Source: Bryobacteraceae bacterium (GTDB lineage: Bacteria > Acidobacteriota > Terriglobia > Bryobacterales > Bryobacteraceae). From it: 63,825 bases of DNA. Shown piece after piece: positions 55,299 to 63,825 of this stretch (positions are counted from its first letter, which is position 1; every line of letters starts with the position of its first letter). Both the position numbers and the translations under genes were made by a program. The stretch is from NCBI GenBank assembly GCA_029975915.1, contig JARKOC010000193.1, positions 1-63,825 of the forward strand. Direction: 5' to 3'. The notes beneath the pieces were generated by a model. The model was given only the letters and a program-made list of their open reading frames with translations. It did not search any database and had not been told where the DNA came from.

Positions 55299-56504
55299 AT
55301 GCACCGCCGTACCTTCCTCGCATGTGCCCCCTACGCCCTCGTGCGGGCAGCCGAATCCTATGCCTCGCCGGCATGGGAGGCGCCACTGTTCAACCTGAGG
55401 GATAAGATCAAAACTCCCGTGCGCGTGGCGAAGATCGAAGCCCTTCGCGCTGGAGGCAAGATCCTGGTTCGCGCCACCGCCGTGGAGGGAATCTCCGGCG
55501 TCGTCATCGCCAAGGACCCCGTTGAAGACTACCTGCCAGTCTTGCTGCGCCGTGTGATCCCTTTCTACACAAATAAGGATGCGCGCGACATCGAATCCCT
55601 CGTCGACCAGGTTTACGAAAAAAACTACAAACTCGCCGGACAAGGTTTCTGGTTGCCGGTAGCCGCCGTCGAACTGGCGCTTTGGGATCTGCTCGGCCGC
55701 ATCTCTGGTAAGACCGTCGCCGAACTCATGGGTGGCGCGAGAATGAAAGCCGTTCCCATCTATCTCTCCGGTTCGGGGCGCGACACCACCGCCGAGCAGG
55801 AGGTTGAGGTCTATGTGAGGGGCGTCCAGGAGACCGGAGCCCGTGCGGTAAAGTTCAAAATCGGCGGAAGGATGAGCCGCAATGCCGACACTTACCCCAG
55901 ACGGACCGAAACTTTGCTGGAACTGGCGCGCAAACGGCTCGGACCGGATGTTACGCTCTATGCCGACGCCAACGGCTCCTACGACGTGAGGCGGGCGGTT
56001 GAGATCGGCCGGCTGCTGGAATCCCTCGGTTACAGGTTTTTTGAGGAACCCTGCCCATGGGAGCAGATCGAATGGACCAAAGCGGTCGCCGACAGGCTGA
56101 ACATCCCCATCGCCTTCGGCGAGCAAAACTCATCGCTGGCCGAGTTCGAACGTATCATTGCGATGCGCGCCTTCAAGATCGTCCAGCCGGACCTGAACTA
56201 CAACGGCGGTATCGTGAAAGCCGCCCGTGTCGCGAGGATGGCTGCGAAGGCCGGCATGACCATCGTCAATCACAATACGGAAACCGGCGCCGCCGGAGCC
56301 AAGATGCTGCATTTCGCCGCAGCCACCCGGAACTTCGGCGCTGATATCGAATGGGCCCGCCGGGCCGCGCCCAAACCGGTCGCGTGGCAATCCCCAAATC
56401 TAGATGCCTCTGGCGGGGTTGTGAAACTGCCCTCCGGACCCGGCTTTGGCATCGAGTATGACCAGGACTACCTAAACAAAGCTCAGAAACTCGGCGGTGC
56501 CTAA
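55299..56504 (+). CDS. Enolase-superfamily enzyme (mandelate racemase / muconate lactonizing type)
   Basis: A 401-residue enzyme with a possible Tat-like signal (MHRRTFLACAPYALVRA). The barrel shows KFKIGG (about 184-188, K-x-K catalytic), YADANGSYD (about 222, metal Asp), FFEEPCPW (about 248, metal Glu), FGEQNSS (about 274, metal Glu) and VNHNTETG (about 325, catalytic His). This set fits the mandelate racemase subgroup, which abstracts a proton alpha to a carboxylate, commonly from sugar acids. The substrate is unknown. A ribokinase-like gene follows, suggesting sugar or sugar-acid use. Confidence 0.88.
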   Translation: MHRRTFLACAPYALVRAAESYASPAWEAPLFNLRDKIKTPVRVAKIEALRAGGKILVRATAVEGISGVVIAKDPVEDYLPVLLRRVIPFYTNKDARDIESLVDQVYEKNYKLAGQGFWLPVAAVELALWDLLGRISGKTVAELMGGARMKAVPIYLSGSGRDTTAEQEVEVYVRGVQETGARAVKFKIGGRMSRNADTYPRRTETLLELARKRLGPDVTLYADANGSYDVRRAVEIGRLLESLGYRFFEEPCPWEQIEWTKAVADRLNIPIAFGEQNSSLAEFERIIAMRAFKIVQPDLNYNGGIVKAARVARMAAKAGMTIVNHNTETGAAGAKMLHFAAATRNFGADIEWARRAAPKPVAWQSPNLDASGGVVKLPSGPGFGIEYDQDYLNKAQKLGGA

Positions 56505-56550
56505 GATTGGATCGAGAGGAGATGCTAACGGTAGAAAGAGGATGTAAGTG

Positions 56551-57489
56551 ATGAATGCTCAAAACCGGAAACACATTGTCGTCACTGGCTCTCTGAACAT
56601 GGATTTCGTGGTGCAGGTGGACCGTCTCCCGGCGCCGGGCGAGACCACAATCGGCAGCAACTTCGTGATGATTCCTGGCGGCAAGGGGGCCAATCAAGCG
56701 AACGCGGCCGGAAAATTGGCTCGTAGCAGCTGTGTCCACATGATTGGGTGCGTGGGAGAAGATGCCTTCGCCTTGGAGATGAGGGCGAGCTTGGCAAACG
56801 CAGGTGTCGATGTCACTGCCGTCGAGTCCTCCCCTGCGCAACCTACAGGAGTTGCGCTGATCTGGGTCGAACGGTCGGGTCAGAACTCCATTGTTGTCGC
56901 AGCAGGCGCCAATGGAGCCCTTACCCCTCTGCTCGCCGCGAAGGCAAAGCATTTGTTCAACGGCGCGGCCTGTGCGCTTTTCCAGTTAGAGACCCCGCTG
57001 GAAACCGTCGAATGCTCGATGGCCAATGCCCGCGCAGCTGGCGCGCTGACGATTCTCGACCCCGCGCCTGCCCAGCAACTGCCCGCGTCGCTGCTCGGCC
57101 TGGCGGATCTGATGACCCCAAACGAGACCGAATCGATGATCCTGCTCGGCCGTCAGCCCGCCCCTTTGACGCCGGCGGATGCGCCAGCCGTGGCCCGCGA
57201 CTTGCTCGCCCTGGGGCCCAAGGCGATTGTATTGAAACTCGGAGAGGCCGGATGCTTCTACTTCGACGGGAGGACGGAGATCTTTTCACCCGGCTTTAAG
57301 GTGGAGGCAATAGACACGACCGCGGCCGGAGACACATTCAACGCTGCCCTGGCCGTCGCTCTGGCGGAGGGCCAACCATTGGAGCAAACTCTGCGCTTCG
57401 CAAACGCCGCCGCTGCATTGTCCGTGACGAGGCTTGGCGCGCAGTCGTCCGCCCCCACAAGGGAAGAAGTCGAGAACTTCCTGGCTTAG
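56551..57489 (+). CDS. rbsK: Ribokinase-family carbohydrate kinase
   Basis: A 312-residue PfkB-family kinase. N-terminal signature VVTGSLNMDFVVQVDRLPAPGETTIG and PGGKGANQANAAGKL (substrate binding). C-terminal DTTAAGDTFNAALAVAL carries the catalytic aspartate (DTxAGD). Best match by pattern is ribokinase, which phosphorylates ribose at O5. AGAGGA lies 8 bases before ATG 56551; a GTG one codon earlier is possible. It is 46 bases after the enolase-family gene and may share its transcript. Confidence 0.87.
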   Translation: MNAQNRKHIVVTGSLNMDFVVQVDRLPAPGETTIGSNFVMIPGGKGANQANAAGKLARSSCVHMIGCVGEDAFALEMRASLANAGVDVTAVESSPAQPTGVALIWVERSGQNSIVVAAGANGALTPLLAAKAKHLFNGAACALFQLETPLETVECSMANARAAGALTILDPAPAQQLPASLLGLADLMTPNETESMILLGRQPAPLTPADAPAVARDLLALGPKAIVLKLGEAGCFYFDGRTEIFSPGFKVEAIDTTAAGDTFNAALAVALAEGQPLEQTLRFANAAAALSVTRLGAQSSAPTREEVENFLA

Positions 57490-57500
57490 ATCTGTTGTGA

Positions 57501-57670
57501 TGGCTCTTGATCAAAAACGGGGGCAGCCCAGGCTTTCAGGATTGATAAAACAATCTTGGGAGAAACGTTTTGATCAACTCTGAACTTGTATTGGGTCTGC
57601 CCGGTTACCAGATTACTAGGGCTGAACGTGTTTCTGGGGAGCTGAGGCTAGCGGTCCGGCATGCCGGACC
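57501..57670 (+). mobile_element. ISL3-type insertion sequence remnant (left end and transposase N-terminus)
   Basis: A start codon at 57570 encodes MINSELVLGLPGYQITRAER then VSGELRLAVRHAGP, the characteristic N-terminus of ISL3-family transposases (normally followed by a CxxC zinc finger, absent here). The 70 bases upstream (GGCTCTTGATCAAAAACGGG start) resemble an ISL3 terminal repeat. About 90 percent of the element is missing. Confidence 0.65.
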
Positions 57671-57689
57671 CCGTCCGGCAAGAGATCCG

Positions 57690-58123
57690 TTTCAGCGGCA
57701 TATGAATGGCTTCGACGCAGTTATAGGCGACGATGAGCGCATCCCGGCGCTGTGCCCGATAGTGGGCGTCGGGAAGCGGTCCCCGAGGAGAACGCGGTCG
57801 AGACGGCGTAGGGTTTCGAGGCTGCAGGCATGAAAGCCGAACAGTGCCAGTTTCGGCGCCGTGGCCGTTTCCTGCCGGATCTGCCAGGAGCCGTTGGTCC
57901 GCCCGATGAAAACCAAGCGGGCGTGGGAGGCATGAGAGAAGATGCGCTTCGGGCCTCGGGCGGGCGGGTCCTTCAACGCGAGTGGCTCCAGCGGCTCGAT
58001 CCGCTTCCAGCCGCCTTCGGGACCATCGTGGACCGGGGCATAAAGGGCATGACCGCACCGGCAGATAGCGGCGGCCAGCCGTTCGAGCCCAGCCAGATTC
58101 AATCTCACCGCGTCTTCGGACAT
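57690..58123 (-). pseudogene. Remnant of an Fe-S (4Fe-4S dicluster) protein gene, sulfhydrogenase beta-like
   Basis: A 143-residue open frame from ATG 58123. ARLVFIGRTNGSWQIR, then LALFGFHACSLETLRRLDRVLLGD resembles the sulfhydrogenase/sulfite-reductase subunit family (usually GxxPCDxxAL..LDRVFL). Right after this the matching sequence is in another frame (PDAHYRAQRRDALIVAYNCVEA, normally preceding the CFC cluster motif). The ferredoxin part is missing and the IS remnant begins there. Frameshift plus truncation point to a dead gene. The family call is by pattern only. Confidence 0.55.
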
Positions 58124-58243
58124 CCTGTTTCTTCTTTTCGGTCACCGGTGCGCCGGATCGGGATCAGCCCTTCCATATCAGCAAGTATTATTTGGCGGTA
58201 TGTGCCCGCTGCGCAGCCAGTGTCCGGAGGAGCGGGGCTGTCG

Positions 58244-59509
58244 TTACCAGCGGTGGGCGATGACGATGTGCGGGGAGACGGGCGTCCGGCCGGCGACGCG
58301 GGTCTCAACGACGAATTGCAGGTTCGCGTTGTGCCAGCCGGGCCCGATCAGCCGGTCGAGAGCGGCGAGGTCGGCGGAATCGGTGAGCACCTCCACAGCA
58401 GCTTGCGTGCCGAACTGGGTAATGCCGCCGAAGGCGACGACGGGACGACCTTCCGCAGGGTGGGCCAGACGAGTGACGAGCGCGTAGTCGGTATCCGTCT
58501 CCTGCCGAGGGAAGACGCCGATGAGTCGCCAGGTTTTCCCGGTTTTCTTGTCAACAATCAGCCAGGAGGCTCCGGCGGAAGTGGTTTCACGCTGATAAGT
58601 GAAGCGTAGATCGCGCGTGATCTGGATATTGAGCGGGTTTGAGTACGCGCCAATGACGACAGCGGGGTTGTTGCCGAGGAAATCCGGTTGGGAGTAAGCT
58701 GCGCCGAAAGCGATCCGGTACTGGCGGCGATGATCGTGAAACAGGACGGCGAGGCGGGCAATGCTGACCGCGTCGGCGATGCTGACATTCAGATTAGGGA
58801 CGAGAACGACGTCCTCGGCGCGGATGCCAAGTTCCGGGGAAGGGACGAGCTGGTATGGGACTAAGTTGCTCAGGTATTCGGGATGGAGTTCGAGGAAGCG
58901 GTCATGGACGCGGCGGGAAAGCTGGTACAGATTGGACTCGCCGAGGATGATTGAGATTGGCTTTTCGTGATCGAGGAGCGGACCCCAGAACCGCTTCACC
59001 TGGTTGTCGAAGCGGGTGGCGCCTGACATCCAGAGAGCCAGGAAGAAGATGATGGCGGTGGCTCCAGCACAGAGGCCAACGGCGAGGTGGAGCGCGCGCC
59101 GGGGAAGGGGAAACCAACGGGAGGGGGCGGCCGGCGCTAGAGGGGGGCCGACGGGGACGAAGTTGACTGCGTAGCCGCCGGGGGGCAGTTCAATGCGAAA
59201 CGGGGCGTCGGTACCCTCTTCCTGGTAATAAAGCGCGAGACGCTTGCGCACCTCATTGGCTTTGACGCGGACGATGGGATCCTCGTGCGTGTCATAACTG
59301 GCGTCGCGGCCGAAGAGTTCGACGCCGATCGACCGCTCCTTCAGGCGGCCGCTGTTGCCCTCAAGGGTTCGCTCGACGACGAAGGACAGAAGCTCCTGGC
59401 AGCGCTTGCTGGACCGGAAAGCGGAGCTGGCCAGGATTCGTGCGAGGCCCTCGCGCAACTCGTCAGGGGAGACTGGCAGAGGGTGCGATTCTGACGGTTG
59501 CCGGCCCAT
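58244..59509 (-). CDS. Membrane-anchored regulator-like protein with N-terminal winged-helix-like domain
   Basis: A 421-residue protein. Residues 15-100 (ELREGLARILASSAFRSSKRCQELLSFVVERTLEG...LKERSIGVELFGR...YDTHEDPIVRVKANEVRKRLALYYQEEG) are a domain I recall as common in Acidobacteria regulators. One transmembrane helix follows (about 139-161, LAVGLCAGATAIIFFLALWMSG). The large C-terminal domain is probably extracytoplasmic, with a periplasmic-binding-like feel (PISIILGESNLYQLSRR, FGAAYSQPDFLGNNPAVVIGAYSN). It is divergent from the third oar-like gene and might regulate it. Confidence 0.75.
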   Translation of the reverse strand: MGRQPSESHPLPVSPDELREGLARILASSAFRSSKRCQELLSFVVERTLEGNSGRLKERSIGVELFGRDASYDTHEDPIVRVKANEVRKRLALYYQEEGTDAPFRIELPPGGYAVNFVPVGPPLAPAAPSRWFPLPRRALHLAVGLCAGATAIIFFLALWMSGATRFDNQVKRFWGPLLDHEKPISIILGESNLYQLSRRVHDRFLELHPEYLSNLVPYQLVPSPELGIRAEDVVLVPNLNVSIADAVSIARLAVLFHDHRRQYRIAFGAAYSQPDFLGNNPAVVIGAYSNPLNIQITRDLRFTYQRETTSAGASWLIVDKKTGKTWRLIGVFPRQETDTDYALVTRLAHPAEGRPVVAFGGITQFGTQAAVEVLTDSADLAALDRLIGPGWHNANLQFVVETRVAGRTPVSPHIVIAHRW

Positions 59510-59860
59510 CTCACAGGCGAGTATAGCAGCGTGTAACCCGTAATGAGAGGGTTTGTATCTCTTTCACAATCCATTGATATCACTGAGCCATACCTGTTTT
59601 TCGGCGTATGGAGCGTAGGCTTGCGCCGGGGAGGGGCCTAGTATAGTGGCGGGTCTTCATTGAAATCACTCTGTCATCTTGCTCTCACCATATGGAGTCG
59701 GATTGCAGGCGTCCGGGAAGTGCAGTCGAACGCCCCGCTGTTGTGCCGAGCGGGTTCAAGATCCAGCAGGCTTTGGTGACGGCAAGGGAAGAGGAAGGAA
59801 GCGCGGGAACGCCGCCTGAGAAGGCGAAGCTCGTCGCGGCTCCAGGAAAGGACACTTGAT
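59510..59860. promoter_or_regulatory. Divergent promoter region
   Basis: 351 bases between the membrane regulator and the third oar-like gene. A TATAGT box lies at 59642-59647 on the plus strand, with TTGCGC 15 bases upstream (short spacing). A small ACCC/GGGT hairpin lies near 59535. No other structure was seen. Confidence 0.35.
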
Positions 59861-62800
59861 ATGAGGCGAACCAGTGAGAAAGTCTGGACGACAATTCTGT
59901 TCCTCACCTTGATGTCCGCCGCCGGCTCCTTATGGGGCCAAGTGCGGTCGGGCACGATCGTCGGAACAGTCACCGATTCGAGCGGCGCCCTTGTGGGCGG
60001 CGCAACGGTCATCATCCGCGACCTGGGCAGGAACACGCCGTACGAAACGGTGACGAGCGAATCGGGCGTCTATACGATGCCTTACCTGCCGGTGGGCACG
60101 TATGGCGTGGAGGTGAAGAGGGCTGGCTTCCGGACGGCGACGGTCACCGGACTGGAGGTGGCCACGGCGACGACGGTGCGCGCCGATGTGGTCTTGCAGG
60201 TCGGCTCGGTGGAGACATCCGTAACCGTCGAGGCGTCTGCGGCGGCGATGCAGACGGACACCGCGACGGTGCAGGGCGCCGTCAGCGAGACGTTGATCAA
60301 GTCGATTCCAAACATTCAGAACAATCCGTTGTTCTATGTCATGCTCCAGTCGCAGGTAGTGCCGAAGGCGCGGTTCAGCAACTCGACTGTGGCGGACGCG
60401 TTTGGCATTGGCATCGAGGGGCGGCGGAGTTTTTCCGCCTTTTCGGTAAACGGCGGCGACACATTTTCGAACGATATTCAGGTGGACGGGGTAAGCGTGC
60501 TCGGCCACGGCTGGAACGAAGCGACGGTTCTGCCGAATCCAGAAGGCATTCAGGAAGTGCGGCTGCAGGCGAACAACTACACGGCCGAGTACGGGCGGGC
60601 GCAGAGCGTGGTGCAGATGATCACCAAGAGCGGCACCAACCAACTGCACATGTCTGGGTTCTACCGCCTGCGCAACGAAGCGCTGAACGCCAATACGTTC
60701 TACCGCAACGCGCTGGGCGCCGGGAACGCACTGTCGGCGCGGCCGGCATTCAAGTCCCACCATTTGGGCGGCACGGCGGGCGGTCCGGTGATGATCCCGC
60801 GGCTCTACGACGGCAAGGACCGCACCTTCTGGTTCGCCAGCTACGAGCACTTCCGGTTCAATCGCGCCGCCGACTATACGCGGACGGTGCCGACTTCGGC
60901 CGAAAGGCGTGGCGATTTCAGCCGGAGCGTGGCCAACGTCGGCGGCACGCCCGCGCCGCTTCTGCTTTTCGATCCTCTGAGCGCGAGGCTCGAAGGCGGG
61001 CGCTATGTCAGGACGCCCTTTGCCAATTCCGTTATCCCGACCAGCCGGATCGATCCGGCTGGGGCGTTTCTGGTGAACGGCTATCCGGAACCGAACATCG
61101 CCCCGCTGGAGCCGCGATTCCTTTTGAATAACTACCAGGCGCGGTTTCCGCAGGAATTCCGCCGCAACAGCTTCAACGGGCGGCTGGACCACCGTCAGGG
61201 CAACCACAACATCTACGCGACGGGCGGCTTCAGCTTCGGCGATATCGCCACAGCTTCAGCCTGGGGGCCGGACAATCCGTTTTACAGCCCCCCGTCGGGC
61301 GAAGGGCGGGACATTAAGGACCGGAACCCGTACGCCTCGATCGGCGACACGTGGGTCATTACGCCCACGCTGGTGGCGGACATCCGCCTGGGCGTGAACC
61401 GCGTGAATGCCCAGAACATCGCCGGTTTCAGCCCGGCGGGAACCTACGATCAGATGAGGATTCCGCAGGGGGTCCAGGCTCTAGCTGCGCCGTTTGGCGG
61501 GGCGCCGCACGTCTCTGACGGCATCAACTACTGGAGCGCTTTGTCGAATACGGCTTTCCTCTGGAAAATTGAGAGTCAAACCAACTGGATTTTGGTGCCG
61601 AACCTGACCAAGACGGTCGGGCGGTGGACGCTGAAGTTTGGCGGAGAGTACCGCAATTCGATGGCCAACTTCACGGATAACGCCTGGCCGGTCGGCATCC
61701 GCACCAGCGCTAACTTCACGCGCGAGACCGTGAATGCCAGCGGCGATCCCTCCGACGCCCTCACCGCGGACCGGTCCGGCCACGGCGGCGCGGCGCTGCT
61801 GCTCGGCTACGGACAGACGGAGATTTTTCCTGGCTTTGCGGTGCAACCGGCGCTTTCGGCCAAATACTTCGCTCTCTATTCGCAAAACGACTGGAGGGTG
61901 AACAGCCGCTTGACGCTGAACTTGGGCCTGAGGTGGGAGGTGCAGCCCGGACCGACTGAGCGGTTCGACCGGCTTGGTCCGGTCGACCTGCGCCAGACCA
62001 ACAAGTGGGGCTCCTTGGGCAAGTGGGTGTTCCCCGGCACGGGCGGAACCACCCGTAATTACTATGACCGCAATGCGCGCGACTGGCAGCCGCGTCTGGG
62101 GATCGCCTACCGGATTCAGCAGGACTTGGTGTTCCGCGCCGGTTACGGGCTGTCGATGATTCCATCCAACACGGGCTTCAACGGTGGACCGTATTACTAC
62201 AATATGGTGGCGTTCGCGCCGTTTACACGCCCGGCTCCTTACGGCGGCACGCCCAACGGGATCCCGGTCGGGAAGTTCTACGATCCCGCCGTAAACCTGA
62301 TCGTCCCCCCCGTCGGACCCAATCCGGAGGACCCATCGCTTTACGGTTCCGGCAACATTACATTCATCCGGAACGACTACAAATCCGGGCGGGTGCAGCA
62401 ATGGAATGCGGCCCTCGAACGCCGTCTGTTCGACAAGTACCAGGTTTCGGCGACCTACGTCGGCTTGCGTGGCTACCGTCTGCCCTACGCGCGGCTGCCC
62501 ATCCGCTATCAACAGATGATGCCGGACTCGGCCATCACCATGTTCCGCAACGAATGGATCGCGCGGAACGGCGCAAGCGACCCGCGCAATGACCAAGTCC
62601 CGAACGTCTTCCAGCCGGCCTCGGGAGCCCTGTTGCCGTTCCAGTCGCCGTGGAACGGCCGCACGGTGAACCGGGTGCAGACGTTCATGCCCTACGAACT
62701 GCTCGGCAACTACGCCACGCTCGCTCCCATCGGCTGGAACAATTACCACGCCCTCGTGCTGGCCGTGAACCGCCAGTTCAGCAACGGGTTACTGCTGAAC

Positions 62801-63640
62801 ACGCACTATACCTGGGGCAAGGCGCTGGACTTTGCCCAGGGAGAGATGCAATTGAATGGCGGATCGGACGCCGTGGGCAACATCCCTGGCGACCTCGACC
62901 GCCGGAACCTCCGCAACAACCAGCGCTTTTCCGACCACGACATCCGGCAGCGCTGGCTGATTAGCTGGGTCTATGAACTGCCGTTCGGCAAGGGCAAACG
63001 CTTCGATTCTTCTTCCGCCCTGGTCAACCACCTGGCGGGCGGCTGGAAGTTGAGCGGCATGTATTTCACTCAGTCGGGCACGCCCAACAACATCAGCGGC
63101 GGTAATACGAACTCGATCAACGGGCGGCCTAACCGCATCCCGGGCGTCCCGATCGAGGTTCCAAAGGGACTCCAGCGATGGTACGACGGCCGGACCTCGG
63201 TCACGCTGCCCAACGGGCAGATCATCACGCCCTGCGCATTCTGCTTCCTGAAATACAACCTCGCGGCATTTCAGGGACAGACCACAACTGGCGCCAATGG
63301 GACCAAGATCCTCGACATGCTGTGGTGGGGCACGGCGGCCACCAACTACGACGACCTCCGCGGACCCGGCCGGGCCAACATGAACCTGAGCATGGAGAAG
63401 GGCTTCAAGCTGCGCGAGCGGGTCGAGTTGCTGTTTTCGGGCGAGGCGTCGAACTTCCTGAACAACGTCCAGTTTCGTCCGCGCCTCAGGAGCATTAGCG
63501 TCGGCGGGCTCCAGCCGCGCCCCGACCCCTCGCGGGGCCTGGAAGTCGGCATGGGGACGAGCGCGAACTTCGGCACGATTGACGCCGCTTCCACGTTCGA
63601 CCCCCGGCAGGTGGAGTTGAGGCTGCGAATCCGCTTCTGA
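59861..63640 (+). CDS. Oar-like TonB-dependent outer-membrane protein
   Basis: A 1259-residue protein, the longest of the three. Signal peptide (MRRTSEKVWTTILFLTLMSAAGSLWG), regulatory-like beta-sandwich (TIVGTVTDSSGALVGGATVIIRD, about 30-115), plug-like region (FSVNGGDTFSNDIQVDGVSV, YTAEYGRAQSVVQMITKSGTNQLHMSG), and a large barrel ending VELRLRIRF with a terminal phenylalanine. It follows a likely regulator gene on the other strand and ends before a strong terminator. Substrate unknown. Confidence 0.92.
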   Translation: MRRTSEKVWTTILFLTLMSAAGSLWGQVRSGTIVGTVTDSSGALVGGATVIIRDLGRNTPYETVTSESGVYTMPYLPVGTYGVEVKRAGFRTATVTGLEVATATTVRADVVLQVGSVETSVTVEASAAAMQTDTATVQGAVSETLIKSIPNIQNNPLFYVMLQSQVVPKARFSNSTVADAFGIGIEGRRSFSAFSVNGGDTFSNDIQVDGVSVLGHGWNEATVLPNPEGIQEVRLQANNYTAEYGRAQSVVQMITKSGTNQLHMSGFYRLRNEALNANTFYRNALGAGNALSARPAFKSHHLGGTAGGPVMIPRLYDGKDRTFWFASYEHFRFNRAADYTRTVPTSAERRGDFSRSVANVGGTPAPLLLFDPLSARLEGGRYVRTPFANSVIPTSRIDPAGAFLVNGYPEPNIAPLEPRFLLNNYQARFPQEFRRNSFNGRLDHRQGNHNIYATGGFSFGDIATASAWGPDNPFYSPPSGEGRDIKDRNPYASIGDTWVITPTLVADIRLGVNRVNAQNIAGFSPAGTYDQMRIPQGVQALAAPFGGAPHVSDGINYWSALSNTAFLWKIESQTNWILVPNLTKTVGRWTLKFGGEYRNSMANFTDNAWPVGIRTSANFTRETVNASGDPSDALTADRSGHGGAALLLGYGQTEIFPGFAVQPALSAKYFALYSQNDWRVNSRLTLNLGLRWEVQPGPTERFDRLGPVDLRQTNKWGSLGKWVFPGTGGTTRNYYDRNARDWQPRLGIAYRIQQDLVFRAGYGLSMIPSNTGFNGGPYYYNMVAFAPFTRPAPYGGTPNGIPVGKFYDPAVNLIVPPVGPNPEDPSLYGSGNITFIRNDYKSGRVQQWNAALERRLFDKYQVSATYVGLRGYRLPYARLPIRYQQMMPDSAITMFRNEWIARNGASDPRNDQVPNVFQPASGALLPFQSPWNGRTVNRVQTFMPYELLGNYATLAPIGWNNYHALVLAVNRQFSNGLLLNTHYTWGKALDFAQGEMQLNGGSDAVGNIPGDLDRRNLRNNQRFSDHDIRQRWLISWVYELPFGKGKRFDSSSALVNHLAGGWKLSGMYFTQSGTPNNISGGNTNSINGRPNRIPGVPIEVPKGLQRWYDGRTSVTLPNGQIITPCAFCFLKYNLAAFQGQTTTGANGTKILDMLWWGTAATNYDDLRGPGRANMNLSMEKGFKLRERVELLFSGEASNFLNNVQFRPRLRSISVGGLQPRPDPSRGLEVGMGTSANFGTIDAASTFDPRQVELRLRIRF

Positions 63641-63657
63641 GACCCTTGTTGGCGCTG

Positions 63658-63688
63658 CGGGGGCGCGTCATGCGCCCCCGCTTTCGTT
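63658..63688 (+). terminator. Rho-independent terminator
   Basis: A perfect 9-pair stem, CGGGGGCGC / GCGCCCCCG, with a GTCAT loop, then CTTTCGTT. It lies 17 bases after the oar-like stop and directly before the group II intron-like sequence. Confidence 0.85.
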
Positions 63689-63825
63689 GTGTGCCGAGCA
63701 TGTTCGACAGCTTGAGGGTGGAAGTCCCTTTGACAACCTGATGGAGGTGAAGTCATAGCGAAGCGCAAGGGCGTCGCCGCGAGGCGGGGTCTGAAAGAAG
63801 CGCGGAGCAAAGGCGCGAGCCGATG
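63689..63825 (+). mobile_element. Group IIC intron, 5' end (partial)
   Basis: Begins GTGTGCC at 63689, consistent with the GTGYG intron start. It continues with GGGTGGAAGTCCC, TGATGGAGGTGAAG and CAAGGGCGTCGCCGCGAGG then GGGTCTGAA, which I recognise as the conserved domain I sequence of bacterial group II introns. Class C introns insert just after terminator hairpins, exactly as here. The reverse-transcriptase gene would lie beyond the window edge. Confidence 0.75.

Overview
The window is high-GC DNA made of two blocks: a large lambda-like prophage (1 to about 44.1 kb, left end outside the window) and ordinary chromosome (about 44.3 to 63.8 kb). The chromosomal part carries three roughly 1,050-1,260-residue Oar-like outer-membrane proteins (signal peptide, carboxypeptidase-regulatory-like domain, TonB-dependent receptor-type barrel) and a membrane-anchored regulator-like protein of a type I associate with Acidobacteriota. 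This suggests a soil acidobacterium near Solibacter/Bryobacterales. That assignment is inference from gene content only.

Prophage layout, read leftward from the right end because nearly all genes are on the minus strand: large serine recombinase cassette (41.3-44.0 kb); a Phd-type antitoxin with an internally deleted PIN toxin (40.9-41.3 kb, plus strand); an uncharacterised overlapping gene pair occupying the place of an immunity region (38.0-40.6 kb); two 18-bp inverted-repeat sites at 37.85 and 37.95 kb; an early/recombination/replication operon (sigma-like factor, Cas4-like nuclease, Sak4-like ATPase, DUF669 SSB-like protein, ERCC4 nuclease, RecD2-like helicase, CHC2-TOPRIM-VirE primase-helicase; 29.0-37.8 kb); a cluster of RTGGACC repeats that may be the origin (28.7-29.0 kb); two ParB-methyltransferase fusions (23.7-27.3 kb); a small plus-strand cluster (21.9-23.2 kb); then lambda-order packaging, head and tail genes (TerS, TerL, gpW, portal, S49 protease with nested scaffold, decoration protein, major capsid protein E, connectors, tail tube, tail chaperones, tape measure, tail tip; 0.1-21.8 kb). 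Endolysin genes are not seen and probably lie off the left edge.

The prophage shows compact lambda-style coding. There is a -1 programmed frameshift on CCCAAAC joining the G and T tail chaperones, an internal ribosome-bound start giving a Nu3-like scaffold inside the protease gene, and many ATGA stop-start overlaps. A plus-strand gene between the tail chaperones and the tape measure encodes a HEPN-like protein with an R-x4-H motif and is a candidate prophage-encoded defence or lysogenic-conversion gene. Two leftward promoter-like sequences 16 kb apart match at 29 of 33 positions and may co-regulate the recombinase cassette and the middle genes.

Right of the prophage lie tRNA-Gln(TTG), an oar-like gene broken by an in-frame TAG, a second oar-like gene, an orphan LolD-like ABC ATPase, clpC, an enolase-superfamily enzyme, a ribokinase-family kinase, a decayed patch (ISL3-type transposase N-terminal remnant next to a frameshifted Fe-S protein gene), the membrane regulator and a third oar-like gene. 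The last gene ends in a strong terminator hairpin, and immediately after it the sequence resembles the 5' end of a group IIC intron, which runs out of the window.
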